From: Cycas panzhihuaensis
Taxonomy: Eukaryota > Cycadophyta
Length of the DNA: 64,000 nucleotides
NCBI GenBank assembly: GCA_023213395.1
Contig: CM041465.1
Coordinates: 103,361,741-103,425,740, forward strand
Reading direction: 5' to 3'
The position numbers and the translations under genes were made by a program. Position 1 is the first letter of the stretch; the number at the start of each line of letters is the position of its first letter. The notes below the pieces were generated by a model. That model was not told where the DNA came from and did no database searches. It saw only the letters and a list, made by a program, of their open reading frames with translations. Positions 12,161-25,060 of this stretch are shown here, piece by piece.

Positions 12161-14129
12161 AATTTTATGGTGTATTTTTTAATTATAATATTAATATTGC
12201 ACCTTCTTTGTTTGTTAGTAAAGAGTATTATATTGAATATGTACTAAATTTTGCTTTAATGGTAGAGTTATTTAGCTTGTAAAGCAATTTTTTAGCATGC
12301 ATGTTATTGAGTTCAAGTTGTAGCTAGATAAGTATTAATTATAAGTATAAAACAAACACATGTAGATAAATATAAGCATAAAGACTGATATGAAAGTTTG
12401 ATGAAGCATGCAGATGAATATATGTGACATGCATGCCAATATACCTTATGTGCAGGCTGAACAACTAATATGCAAGTATGAAAATGGACTCAATGGACTA
12501 CTATGAACCTTTGTTCTAATATCCTCCTCAAGTAATAAATTATTTAGTCTTGTTTTTCAAGCTCTTAACATTATTTGAAGGACTGTCATTTATGCTAGTA
12601 AAAAGCATTAAAAAAAGAGAGAGAAATGCTTGTTTACTATTAAGAAATTGTATTGTTTAATCTTTGAAAGGCTACTATAAATATTAAAAACATATTGAAA
12701 AATATATTTTTATAAAACATTATAAAAGGAATTTTATTCAATAAGGAATATCATTTATAGAATATTCTAAAACATATATTGCATAGTTTTAAAAACTATA
12801 TTAAAATTAAAATTTTTGTAGCTCCCTTGATGACCTATAAACCAAGGACCTTGTGTATCGATAACAATCAAACTTAGAAGATAAATAATAGGCAAAGATG
12901 GGTCAATTGCAATGTACCCATGGTGAGGAGGAGTAGTAGATGCCCAATAGGCTAACAACAAGAAAAACACATATACAAATACCAAAATTTAACACAAGAA
13001 AAGGCCAAATGCCTAAAGGGGCTAAATAAAGAGTTGATGAACTAGACACAATTGAGGCTCTTCATACAAAGGAGTCAAAAGTGTTAGAGAGGAGATAATT
13101 GATCTTGAGTTATAAAGAGATAGTTGGTAACTAAACAAAGACACCCAACATCATATAGAAGATTGCAAACACAATGCAAGAGGACTTGATGGATGCCAGT
13201 TCAAATGAAAAATAAAGACTATAAGAATGCTCATATAGAGAAATCATACTTCAAGGAGATATCTAAACATAGACAGTTAAGATGAGAAATGTATAGTTAA
13301 AAGCCCAACAAATGCTTAATAAAGAGATATAATGTCAAAAATATAACATATTAAGACAAAGAAGAGGTGCATACTGAGTAAATACAAGTCAAATAGATGT
13401 GTTAGATGAACAAGAGATGAGCTAGATAAAAACAAGGTTAAATAGAGGTGAAAATTATAGTGGAAGAGACTAAGATTGGACAGAAGAAGAATAACACTAA
13501 TTTTGCATACTCATTGTTACCACATGCCACAAAACTATATAATGTAACTTGACAAACTAACTATTATTAGTTTAGCTACATAGTGATAGAGGAAGTTTAG
13601 TAAAAGTGACTTCCTGTAGTAATTATAGTTGATCTTGTGGAGGGGCCCATCTACCACCCATGTATTCCTACTAAATATTTTATGAGAATATTCTTAAATA
13701 AACCTTGGTTAAAAAAACATTAAATAGTTTATAAAGTTTAGCCAAATTAAATTGTATTAGAATGTAATTTGAAGTCTATGAATTAACCCCTTGCCTACTA
13801 ATCCCTAGTCACATGGTTATTTAGGTGCTATAGCCTTTTTTAGACCACTAAGAGTGTAATTTTAAAACATAAATATACCACCATGACTAGTTTTTTGAGA
13901 GCTTTAATTTGGCAGTGGTCACATGCTATATTTTTGTATAAACTTTTTATGAAGAAGTAAGTTTTTTAGTGGTATTTTGGCTACCTATAAGTATATTAAA
14001 GTAGATAACCACCCATGCCAACTACTTACATATAGATTGAGGACCCACACAATTATTTTCTTCATTTTTATGATTTTTTTTTTGGCTTTCTAATTGATTT
14101 TTGCTACATACTGCTTAAAAAATGATTAG
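12161..14129 (+). other. Copia-3 long leader, no recognisable coding
   Basis: Nearly 2 kb of AT-rich DNA between the primer site and the first gag-like sequence, unusually long for a copia leader. I find no domain, LTR edge or primer site in it. A further insertion too decayed to recognise is possible. Confidence 0.4.
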
Positions 14130-14930
14130 TGGAAGTGGAATCATAGGTGTCGTTAGAAAGAAATTAATAGGTTCCAAAATATACACTATTTGGAAGAACT
14201 ACATATTTAGCTTTTTCACATTAATTACCTTTGAAAATATGTCGATAAATTAATTAAGGGAAAGGATGCAAAAAATCATAGCTTTTAAAACCAAATTAAT
14301 GACTAATGCAACTTTTAAAATAGAATATGAGTCAAAGATGAGGATTGCATGCCGATTTCTTAGTATGTCAATCAATGGGAATGCCATAATATACATTAAG
14401 GAAGGAATGACAACAAAGCAGATGTAGGACATAGTAGTGAATCTATTTGAACACAATGACAATTGAAGAGTTCTCAATCTATGAGTTAATTATACACTCT
14501 AAAGATTATAAGGAATGTTGTAGACCACATTAAACATATAAGATCCATTTAGGATTAGTTGGTGACCATAGGTAAAATAAGACTTAATTTAAAAATTATC
14601 ACATGTACACTGAGAAGTTTTTTGCCTTAGTATAAAAATTTCACTACCACTCTTACTTTGGTGAATAAATTGTTTACTCTTACAATAGGATCTTTAAAAT
14701 CCTTACTTATGGAACATGAGCAAAAGTTGAAGTACATGTTTGGAGAGTCATTTGGAACACTATCATTCAAATCAAAAGGGAATAAGACATATGTTTTAAA
14801 GAAAAATATGTCTTTAAAACCTATAATTTAAAAGGACAAACTAATAGGCTCAAAGGGACATTATAATCAAAAGTGCTACTATTGTGGTAAACTAGGCCAT
14901 ATTAAGAAAGACTATTAGGAATGACAATGT
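14130..14930 (+). pseudogene. copia-3 gag relic with CCHC knuckle
   Basis: Gag is broken by stops, but TIWKNYIFSFFTL near 14190 and the zinc knuckle at 14874-14915 are clear. The knuckle reads C-Y-Y-C-G-K-L-G-H-I-K-K-D-Y: three of four zinc ligands are kept and the last Cys is Tyr. Runs of Asn and Ser codons follow (14920-15010), a common low-complexity linker after copia knuckles. Confidence 0.75.
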
Positions 14931-15119
14931 CAATAATAGAAGCAATAGTAATAGCAATAACAACACCACCAATATCAGAAGTAATAATAGCAACAACAAT
15001 GATAATAATGACCACCTATGTAATGTGGTTATGTCACAAATATATTAAACAACTAACCTATAAAAATTTCATAATGATTACTTATTACAATTTACAAAAT
15101 AGGATTAGATACCTAAGAT

Positions 15120-18100
15120 GTGTGGTTCATTAATTCTAGTACATCTTTACATATGACTAGGAGGCTTAAATGGTTTTCTTAGATATGGGAATCAAATCAA
15201 AAGGTTATCATAGGCAACACTACTAATATGGATGCCAAAGAGTACGGAAAGTGCCAATAATCATGACAAATATAAACTTATAATATTTGGATACTATGTT
15301 ATATGTACTAAATCTAAAGGCAATTTTTTTTCTATAGGGGAGATAGAATAATAGGATATGATTGTAATGTTTATTTGAGGATAATGCATGGTCTAAGATA
15401 AACAAAATAATGTTATAGTTAAGGGTATCAAGAAATATAATTTCTATGAACCAGAAGGACACTCTTATGTACTGAGAACATTCCTATCTATATCTCCTAA
15501 ATAGAAGCTATAATATAAATGCATAAGTCATATGAACTACACCAGTTTCTAATTGATATATAATCTAAAAATGTTATATGGTCTTCCCATGATAGATAGT
15601 AAAAGTTGCTTATGTGAACCATGTATATTTAGAAAAGAACATAGAGAGCCCTTCCCAAAGAAAAAGATGTGGAGAATAAAGGAGAAGATAGGATTAGTTC
15701 ACTCAGATATTTATGGACCAATGCATATTGTCTTACTTGGTGAAGTGAAATATTTCATTACCTTCATTGACAACTTTTCATGAAAAGTTTAGGCCTTTCT
15801 ACTAAAGGAATAGTTGTAAGAATTTACCTATTTCAAACATTTCAAAGAGAGGGTAAAAAATAAAAGTGGGTTGAAGATTAAGATCTTATGAACTGATAAT
15901 AGGGGAGAATACACCTTAAATAAATTTAAATAGTTATGTAAGGATCATGGGATCAAAAAGAAATTTATTGCTACTTATACACCTTAATAAAATGGAGTTT
16001 CTAATAGAGTGAACAAAACTCTAGTTGAAAAGGTAAAAGCCATGATGGAAGGTAAGGATGTGCCTAATTATTTATGGGCAAAAGTTATAAATACAACTAC
16101 TTACCTAACTTACAGAAGTACTACCTAGGCTATTAGAAATATAACACCTAAGGAAGCTTGGTCAAGAAGGAAGCCAATTGTAAGTCATCTTAAATTTTTT
16201 AGGCATGCAATGTATATACATATTCCCAAGGAGAAATGACAAAAGTTGGATGACTAAATCAAAAAATACATCCTTATAGGGTATTCTAAGGAGAGTAAAC
16301 CATATAAGGTATATAAGTTGTCAACATAAAATGTTTACATAACTTATGATGTGATCTTCTAGGAAGATGAAACTTAGGATGTTAGTCCAACAAATGTTGA
16401 GGATCAAGTTGAGGAGCTACTTAAATATAGTTCTTCACATGATATAATCGAGTCAGAGTTTAAACCTTTCAATATTAATGAAGCAACTAAAATGGAATCA
16501 TTCCAATTTTTAGTTATTAATTTTGAGATAAAGATATAATTAAAGAAGCTTAAGCCAAAGAAGTTATCAAATGTGAAGCTTTTACCTTCATTATTGAAGA
16601 TGCTTCAAAATGGTATTTAAAAACCATGGAGGATGTTAAACAAATACTGCCAAAACTTGAGGGAAAGTGAAAATAAAAAAATATGTCCCTCTAATCATAT
16701 AGATATGACATTAATAGAAAGTGTATTAAATAATAATGAATAATTCACAATTGAAGAGCTATGAAAGAGAAGAAGTAGTATGATACTATGGAATCTAAAA
16801 TCTAAACAGTCAAGAAAAGCCATACTTAGGATCTAGTAGAATTGCCTACTAACATGAGAATAATTAGATGCAAATTGATCTATAAAATTAAGTTTAAATT
16901 TGATGGATCCATAGATGTGTATAAAGAATGACTTGTTACTAAGGGATTCAAGCAACAAGAAGTGATAAAACACTAAGAGACATTTGCTCCTATTATAAAG
17001 AAGAATACTATTCAACTCATTATGGCAATGACTGAATAATTTAGTTGGGAATCACACCAGATAGATATAAAGTGTGCATTTATAAATGGGGAGTTAAACA
17101 AAGAAGTCTACATAGAATAACCACTTAGATTTATTGAAAAAGGCCATGATCACTTGGTATGTTGACTAAAAAAGGCCTTATATAGCCTAAACTAGGTTCC
17201 TTAACCCTCATGTGAAAAAATTAATTAGTACTTTCAAAAGAATGGGTTTGAGAGATCTCCAACTAACTTAAATCTATGCATCAAAGCTAAAAAGGATAAA
17301 ATCATATTTATGGTCTTGTATGTTGATGACTTATTAATCACAAATATTGATATCAATATGATACCATGCTTAAAAATAGATCTTAGTCATTACTTTAAGA
17401 TGATTGCTTCGAGAATTCTATATTACTTGCTTAGAGTGGAAGTATGACATAGGTGTAAATATATCTTTATCTCATAGGCTAAGTATACCTAGAAAATTTT
17501 AAAGAAATTTAAAATAAAAGATTATAAACCTATGACTATCCCTATGGAGATAAGTTCCAAATTAATAGAAAAAGATGATGGGGCATATGTTGATGCTACA
17601 TTGTATGAGCAACTAGTGGGAAGTTTTATATGTCTAATCACTACTTGACTTGACATATCTTATGTAGTTAGAATAGTGCCTAGATTTATGGCATCACCAA
17701 AATGATGATATTGGAAAGCAGTAAAGAGAATCCTTAGATACTCAAAAAGAACAATGCATTACAGACACATATTTGAGCATAATGATAATTTCAAGTTAAT
17801 AAGATTTACAAATTTTGATTGGGTCAGATCTATAGATATTAGAAAGTTAACATTTAGATATTATTTTAGTATGGGTTCTACTACAGTTAAATGGAATAAT
17901 AAAAATAAATCAAATATTATTTTATCCTCTATTAAAGTAAAGTATAAGGTTATAGTTATAATAGCTACATAAGTCATTTGGTTATGTCAAATTTTGGAGG
18001 ACATGGGACTATAATAATCAAAACCAACCATCATATACTATGATAATTAGAGTATGATAAAGATTACTAGAAATCATATGTTCCATACATATACCAAACA

Positions 18101-18250
18101 TATTAAGGTGCACCATCACTTCATTCAAGAGTTGATTTAGAAAGGTGTAATAGAAATGGTGTACATGCCTATAAAAGAATAAATAGAGAATATCTTCACT
18201 AAAACTTTATTATGTGATATATTTTAGACTCTAAGGGATGGTTTAGGTGT
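15120..18250 (+). pseudogene. copia-3 pol relic: integrase, RT, RNase H
   Basis: The best open part is 15553-15783 (76 residues). It carries the GAG pre-integrase / integrase start: CLCEPCIFRKEHREPF, then LVHSDIYGPM and FITFIDNFS. Integrase continues with TDNRGEYTLNKF (about 15890) and KAMMEGKDVPNYLWAK (about 16050). RT is present from about 16790, with LYVDDLLIT at about 17315-17340, both Asp residues kept. RNase H includes the open stretch 17754-17972 (ILSSIKVKYKV, normally SSTEAEY). Many Gln and Trp codons are stops. No protein can be made. Confidence 0.82.
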
Positions 18251-18281
18251 TAGAAGAAATGAAATAAACATTAAGGGGGAG

Positions 18282-18638
18282 TGTCAGAGTTTAATATTTA
18301 TTTTGAAGGGTCATGGACCACCTCCCCCTTAAATTTTTGTATTATAATATTAGAATTATAATTTTGTGAAAGTGATAAATCAATAGGGGGTTACAACTCA
18401 TATCTTACAACTGTTAAATTAGATAGGAGTATTATTTTTATAATTATTAGGTTAAGTTGATATAGATAATTTGTAATACGTGAATTAAAAGTAAAAAGAG
18501 TGAAGTAAGAATCATTAATTTAATATAATATATGACTATTATTGAATAAAGATTTATCAAAATGTGTAGAATTAATTTCTAAGGTTTTGATAGCGAATCC
18601 TTTCAATTAATGTCCTTATCACATGCCTTACTACTATA
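18282..18638 (+). repeat. Copia-3 3' LTR
   Basis: Starts TGTCAGAGTTTAAT after the purine tract and ends TTACTACTATA, where TA replaces the CA found in the 5' copy. Confidence 0.88.
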
Positions 18639-19269
18639 GATGAAACTTGATTTACTCCATTTTAATAGCATATAAAGAAGACAAATTCTATAGGTAAGCA
18701 AAGAAAGCATTATAAAGGTAATAAACGCGAGAGAATATTAATGCCAAGCTCTTAAGGAAGTATATAGATTTTCACATGGAAAAAAAAGGTATTCTAATTT
18801 TCTAGTAGAGAATCTATGTGCCATAAGTTCTAGGCATTCGAGAGTTGATTATTTAAGAAGCCCATGATACTATGTATGTAGGCCATCCAAGCTATCATAA
18901 AACTTATGTAGTAGTAAAGAAATAATTCTATCAGCCTAGTATAAAAAGTGACATAATGAGTTACATAACTAAATGTTTGACATGCTAATGGATTAAGGCA
19001 GAATATAAGCATCTTATAAGTTTATTGCATGCCATAGATATTCTAGAATGGAAATGAGAAACCATCACTATAGATTTCATCATAAGTCTGCCTAAGAGTT
19101 CTAAGTAGCATGACACTATTCTAATGGTAGTAGATAGAGTTACTAAGCCAATGTACTTTATTCTAATCTACTCCATAAACATAGATATATATATTATTAT
19201 ATTCATGAAGAAAGTAATGAAGATACATAGTGTCCCTAAGGTAATCATCTCAAATAGGGATGTTAAATT
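18639..19269 (+). pseudogene. Gypsy-A pol relic, part 2: integrase zinc region and core
   Basis: Integrase inserts element DNA. Sequence resumes with KGILIF and RIYVP. The H2C2 zinc region follows (EAHDTMYVGHPSYHKTY, KCLTC), then the catalytic core with DFIISLPKSS (first Asp kept) and VVDRVTKPMYF. It ends at ISNRDVKF, where the usual SDRD has become SNRD, so the second catalytic Asp is lost by G-to-A change. Copia-4 interrupts the frame right after VKF, and the missing part continues at 34961. Confidence 0.85.
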
Positions 19270-19519
19270 TATTGGAAGATATAATGCACATTCAATGTAA
19301 TTAGTTAAGTAAACTATCACATATAATTGGTCAATATAAAGGCCAAATATGATTGGTTGTAAGTGAGACATATATGCCCACAACATAACTAGAAGTATAC
19401 CTATAAGGTAAGATGTAAGATAATTGATATTATAATTATGTTAAGCTCTATTATAGTATTACTTTGATGATATTATATTGATCCTAGTTATGATATTCTA
19501 TGTGGTTACATGGCTAACA
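19270..19519 (+). repeat. Copia-4 5' LTR and primer site
   Basis: Shares ACATTCAATGTAATTAGTTAA, CCAAATATGATTGGTT and GTATACCTATAAGGT blocks with 34713-34960 and ends GCTAACA. The decayed primer site TGGTATGAGAG starts at 19520, abutting the LTR. Confidence 0.9.
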
Positions 19520-19691
19520 TGGTATGAGAGAATTTAGTGAATATGAGAAGCTAAAACATGAGCACTTGATGAAAGTAAGAAGCTAAAACAAGGTGTTGTA
19601 AGGAAGTTATGATCAATTAAAATTTGTTGGATATTGTTGTCACATCAATCTTATCCCATAAGTCATAAAGCTATTATTCTTTATCAATCTT

Positions 19692-20303
19692 ATGCTTATT
19701 GATAGTCCATTACTATTTGAAGTTTCTTATTGAGGGGTCCATAGCTAGTTTAAAGGTTAAAACCTATCAAAATACTACTAAAAATCTTATTTTGCGACTA
19801 AACTCTTAACTCTCTTTATTAAAATAATGAAGCCACGTCCTATTCCAACTCCTCTTGATGGTGTTCTACCTCTTCCTTTTGAAGAACTTCTCCCTCTTAA
19901 TGGAGTGGGATTCCTTCCTCTTGAATAACTTCTTCCTCTTGATCTTCCTCTTCCTAACTAAAATTGACCTTGTTGTCCTTGTCTATATCCATATCCTTAC
20001 ATGCTTATCGATAGTCCATTACTGCTTAAAGTCTATTGTTGAAGGGTCTATAGCCTATTTGAAGGAAGAAACCTATCAAAATCCTATTAAAAAGTTGGCT
20101 TTATGACTAAACTCTTAACTTCATTTATCAAAATAATAAATCCTCTTCCTCTTCTAACTCCTTTTAATGGTGTTCTACCTCTTCCTCTTGAAGAACTTCC
20201 CTCTCTTTATGGAGTGGGATTCCTTCCTCTTGAATAGCTTCTTCCTCTTAATCTTCCTCTTTTTTATTAAAATTATCCTTATTATCCTTATCCATATCCT
20301 TAT
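19692..20303 (-). repeat. tandem pair of antisense copia gag fragments
   Basis: Two direct copies of about 309 bp (19692-20000 and 20001-20303), each starting ATGCTTAT.GATAGTCCATTACT and ending TCCATATCCTTA. Read on the minus strand, each encodes a Gly/Arg-rich stretch (GRGRTPSRGV type) leading into a decayed zinc knuckle. This is the same protein region as the copia-4 gag tail at about 31290-31460 on the plus strand. The block is therefore an inverted, duplicated gag piece of the same or a closely related family, sitting in the leader of copia-4. Confidence 0.8.
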
Positions 20304-20985
20304 CTGGCTAGCTTGAACGTGTGACCTGTATAAACCTTACCCGTACTAGGGTATTGCTTCACAAACCTAAATAAGAATCTTTAGTATTTATAGACTATAT
20401 AAATCACTTCTATGATCTATTTGATATCTCATTTGTATGGAGTAAGCATTTCATTTTTTTTTTGTAATTTACAAGTAGCATTTCTATGGTTCTATACATC
20501 ACCAATAAAATAATGCAGTGGGACCCATTCTAGACCTTCAATATATATAGTTATATCCCATATTCTAATAGCTCCATCTCCTCTAATTTGATGAATAACA
20601 ACCCATTATATAGCCATCGATCATGTATTCTTCCTATAGAACATTCGAGCTTAAATGATCCACAAACTCATGCCTAAGCATCCTTACTTGATCGTGAAGT
20701 AGATCAATCACTAATTTTATCAAGTTTGTAGAGATTTAGTTGTGCACATAGTTTAGTTAATGGTTAATTAGTTTACAGATATTTAACCTTGGTTAATTTT
20801 TTTTAACATTGAGCTACATTAGAATTATTTTTTGAGTATATAGAGCTCCTTTGGATTAAGCAAGTGGATATATTAAGTTAACATGTGATCAAATGCTAAT
20901 GCTAAAAGGGGCTAAAGGCCTTCTAATCACCCATGGGCTTTTGGTAAAATAACAAGTCATAAGTGGTATCAGAGCCTAGGTTCAA
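20304..20985 (+). repeat. G3: LTR-like end with an undamaged primer site
   Basis: TGGTATCAGAGCCTAGGTT at 20964-20982 is a perfect plant Met-tRNA primer site, so the preceding DNA should be an LTR end. The left edge of that LTR is not clear. The sentence CACCCATGGGCTTTTGG just before the site is echoed by CACCTATGAGTTTTTGG at 27717. Gypsy-B inserted directly after the site, and sequence resumes at 27533. Confidence 0.55.
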
Positions 20986-21952
20986 TGATCCCAAAGTGGA
21001 GTGTGATTGGTGAAGAAATTAATTATCAATATTTTTCTTTGAGATCCTAAGATGTTAATGTAAAATTTCTAATAATATTAATAAAAGAGTGAGCCCATAA
21101 AAGGATACTCTATACCAACTCGTGCATACTTACCATTACTCCAAAGTAAGAAGAATAATACTTTTATTATTTTAGAAAAATCTCCATTTAATGGTGGAGA
21201 AAAAAAAATAGTAAAGAATAGACAAGTTATAATGAAGAAATAATATAACTATACCAAAAGGGACCTCCAACTTCCCAAGACTCCTTCAATGAAGCTCCCA
21301 CTCTCGAAAATAGATACTTAAAGTGTTGAAATTTTCCTCCTTTATCGTCTCTAACACCTTCCAAGTGCTTCCTTAATGTTGTTCCCAAGTTAAGTGTCTC
21401 CCACACATAAGAACCAAGTCTCCAACATCAAAAATGAGCTCAAGAGACTTAATTTATAGAAAGAAATCCGCTAACAACTAAAATACATATTTTTTAAGTG
21501 GTATTCATGCAAGTCCAATCACCAATAGCCAAAATACATGTTATCTAAGTGGCATTCATGTAAGTTTAAAATGTTGTAGCTTGATACCTAGGGCAAACAA
21601 ACTCCAATTAAGCTCAAATTTGGTAGACTTATAGGAATAATGTCTCCTTTATGTCCTCAAAATTTTAGCTCATTTGGATATCATTTTCCTATATTTTTAC
21701 TAATTTAAACATAGTATATACTTATTATTTTTCTATTAGCCATGGGAGTTATTTTCTATAAAACAAAGTTTGCCATCTAGCCAAATTATATTTTTTGAAT
21801 CCCACCTTTTACACACATTTAGTGGGACGTGTCTTATTCCTTCCCATAAAATTTTATATTATTTTGACACCATTTGATAATATTTCTTTTAGTTGTGCTA
21901 ATGCCTATCATTTTCTACTTCTTGTTGACATAAGGTAGATCCTCCTAGATTA
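20986..21952 (-). repeat. Gypsy-B 3' LTR (left copy)
   Basis: Begins TGATCCCAAAGTGGAG on the plus strand and ends CCTCCTAGATTA. The next 17 bases are the complement of a purine tract (CCAAGGAAAGGGAGCCA on the minus strand), which identifies this as the 3' LTR. Confidence 0.9.
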
Positions 21953-21969
21953 TGGCTCCCTTTCCTTGG

Positions 21970-23500
21970 AAAATAGCCAACTCCTATTTGGTTTAGAATT
22001 GAAGATGGGAGAAGTGTTATTCCCCTTGATGCTTACTAAACCACTTGGCCTTACTAGGCAACTGTCCTACTACTCTAATCCTAAAAGATTCATGTATCTT
22101 ATATCTTGTTCTAGTGGAATTTCTCTTTAAGATACAATCCTCCTTGAGAGGCTCCTCACTCTACAAATATAAGTCATCAACTGAAGGTACAGTGAACTGG
22201 TCTTGCTCCTCATCTAGCATGTAGGGCTCAAAGAGCTTCAAATACTTAGAATTTACTACTAAATATATTTATATATAAGGTGGAAGATCAAGTTGGAAAG
22301 CATTACCACCTACTTTTCTTAAAATCTTGAATGGTCTATACCTTATAGGTTTGAGTTTCTTGCCTTCCCCTTTCAACCTTTTCTTGCTCAAGTATAACCA
22401 TGTCAAATCTCCTTCTTAAAAAGTAGACTCTTGCCTATATTTGTCATGTCTTTCCTTATACTTTTGTTGAGTCCTTAGAAGTTGATCATGTACTTCTTTG
22501 TGGACTTTTTAGATCTTCTCGAAGTATCTCAAAGCCTTATCATACCCCTCCTACTCTTTGGTAAATCCTTCCTTAGCTTATATGGAAAACTCTAAGTCAA
22601 ATAGACTTCAAGGTAAGTATCCAAAACAAACTTTAAAAGGTGCTTTATAGTGTGATGCATACATTACCTTATTGAATTCAAATTGTAGAAAAGCTAATGA
22701 TTTATCACAAGTCTTTAGGTGCTTGGAATTGTATCCCCTCAACAAATATACCAAAGTTCTATTCACTACTTTGGTTTGTCCATCTATTTAAGGATGGAAA
22801 CTTGTACTCCTCTTCAATTTGGTATCCATAATCTCCCATAGCATCTTCCAAAATAATGAAAGGAATTGAGTGTCCCAATCTGAAATGATGGAAGAAGGCA
22901 AGCTAAAATTCTTCCATACATTCTCAAAGAACAACTCGGCTACCCCTGCTCTTATGATTGTCTTCTTATAAGGTATTAAACATATCATCTTACTAAACCT
23001 ATCTATAATAATAAAGAGATAGTCATGTCCCTTCCTAATCATGGGAAGTCCCCCTAAGAAATTTATGGAGATACTTTCCCAAGGCCTAGTGGGAAGAGGT
23101 AGTGGTGTATATAATCCTAATTTTCTAGTAGAAGGCTTAGAAGTATTATATATTACACATTCTTTAATATATTTGCTTACACCATTTTGCATCTTTGGCC
23201 ATATAACATATCTTCTCAAGTTTGCTAAAGTCTTCTCTACATCAAAGTGACCAAGTACTTTAGAAGTATGGGCTTCTCTAATCCACTTGATCTTGCCTCC
23301 TTTTGATGGAACATAGAGTTGCTCCCCTTTGAAAAGTAAACCATCCTTCTAAGTAAGTTTGGAAGGTCTTCCTTTTGCTAAGTTCTCCAATTCTTCTTTC
23401 AAGGCTTTATCTTTATTATACAAGTCTTTATACTCTTCATGATGCATTGGCTTCACCTACAAACTCACAAGAGAACTATAAATAAAAGAAGAAGTAGAAG
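21970..23500 (-). pseudogene. Gypsy-B integrase relic
   Basis: The open part 22788-23219 (143 residues) covers the zinc region end (ECVIYNTSKP, where the CxxC is degraded), and the core: SINFLGGLPM, DYLFIIIDRFSKM, IISDWDTQFL and LKRSTSFHP. The first catalytic Asp (normally MDF) is Asn here, the second (SDWD) is kept. Downstream, DGQTKVVNRTL has Lys where family members have the catalytic Glu. The core is therefore dead on two counts. Integrase continues through RGYNSKH and the C-terminal LWL/GNAFQLDLP region to about 22270. A stop replaces Gln after SFHP. Confidence 0.88.
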
Positions 23501-25060
23501 AAGGTGGTCTAGATAACATATCATCAATTTTATTAGTATTCTATTTTTTTTACTTAATTATGATATTAAATTGCTATAAATAACTCATTTACTTCATGTG
23601 TCTTGCTTGTTGTAATTTACTTTGAGTTTGTAAAAATTAAAGAGGCTTATGATAAGTATGAACTATAACCTTTTTCCAAGTAAGTAGGACCTCTAATATC
23701 TACATGCTTGATGTACTGTAAACATTTCTCGATCATATATTGGGTAGTTTTTTATTTGAGGGGTGAAAACTTTCAAATGGTAAGAAATAGACTTCCCATC
23801 TTGAATAAGGATAACTCACATTATACTTCTACTTGCATCAGATTCTACTTCAAAAGGCCTTTACAAATTTGGCATTACCAAAATTGGTGTTTCATAAACT
23901 TTATTCTTCAAAACAAGAAAATTTTCTTCCTCCTTGGAACCCCAAGCAAACTTTTTACTAACTTTTGTCAATCCATGTAGAGGTGCTACAACCTGTGAGA
24001 AATGAAGAATGAACTTTCTCAAGTATTGATAAGCTCCTAACAAACTTCTTACCTCTGTGGTATTAGTTAGTCTAGACCATTTAAGGATGGCTTGAGTCTT
24101 AAGTGGATCGATGCTCAACTTTCCTCCTCCAACCATAAAGCCCAAGAAGACTAAGTTCTCCTTATTAAATTCATACTTCTTCACATTAAGCTTCAAATGA
24201 TGCTTAGCCAAAGTCTTTAAAACTTCTTCTATGTGCTAAAAATGTTCCTCCCATATGTTGCTAAAAATAAAAATGTCATCAACATAGACAATAAGAATAT
24301 TATCCAAGTAAGGCCTTAACACTTTCGTTCATTAGCCTCATGAATGTTGTAGGAGAATTATACAATCCAAAAGGCAAAATCATCCATTCAAAGAGTCCTT
24401 TCTTTATTTTGAAGGCTATCTTCCATGTGTCCTTCTCTTTGACCCTAACTTGGTGATAACCACTCTTCAAATCCAACTTAGTAAAATAACAAGTATGCTA
24501 AATTTGATCAAGCAAATCATCCATGTGAGGTAAGGGGTAGCGATTTTAAATTATGATTTTATTTTAAGCATGAAAATCTACACACATTCTCCATCATCCA
24601 TCCTTCTTAGTCACTAAGATAATTGGTGACCTACAAGGTGAACATGAAGGTCTTATGACCCATTAATTAAGAAACTCCTTAACTTGCCTCTTTATCTCAT
24701 TATTCTCTATAATAGAGTGCCTATACAAAGCAATATTATGCAATGGTACATCTTCTACAAGAGTGATTTTATGCTCTATCTTTCTCTTTGGTGGTAGCTC
24801 ATCAACATACTGAAATAGAATGTCATACCTTGTCTTCAACTCCTTAATTTGTTGTATTTGTTTAGGTGATATAAGAAGAGTATGAGTAGAAGGGCCTCCT
24901 TCATCTCTTAGCACTTCTTTGCTCTGTACTATTAAGATGATAAATTTACCACATGCAATGATCATCCTTTTTGCTTGAGTGGCTAAAATTAATGTCATCT
25001 TATCTAAGTGCTTCTTTGTATCCTTTATGATAAAGCCCTTATTATCCTTAATCAACCACT
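23501..25060 (-). pseudogene. Gypsy-B RT and RNase H relic
   Basis: The open stretch 24663-25055 covers the segment before RT (FQYVDELPPKRKIEHKI, then RHSIIENNEIKRQVKEFLN). RT proper follows with SPIILVTKKDG, MCVDFHA, YPLPHMDDLLDQI, KLDLKSGYHQVRV and FGLYNSPTTFMRLMN. The active site VYVDDIFIFS (about 24263-24292) is intact. The open stretch 23861-24211 covers the RT thumb (FLGFMVGGGKLSIDP, RSLLGAYQYLRKFI). RNase H follows to about 23500. Few stops compared with Gypsy-A, mostly Gln codons. Confidence 0.88.

Larger units (their letters stand above)
11788..18638 (+). mobile_element. Copia-3: near full-length Ty1/copia in Gypsy-A pol
   Basis: A plus-strand copia with both LTRs, primer site, gag, integrase, RT, RNase H and polypurine tract (TTAAGGGGGAG, 18271-18281). 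Gypsy-A coding sequence ends just to its left (VADALS) and resumes at once to its right. The two LTRs differ by roughly 13 percent by my eye count over about 290 bp, so it is an old insertion. I could not see a clean target duplication. The left edge is blurred by a partial repeat of the LTR start (11764-11787). Confidence 0.88.
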
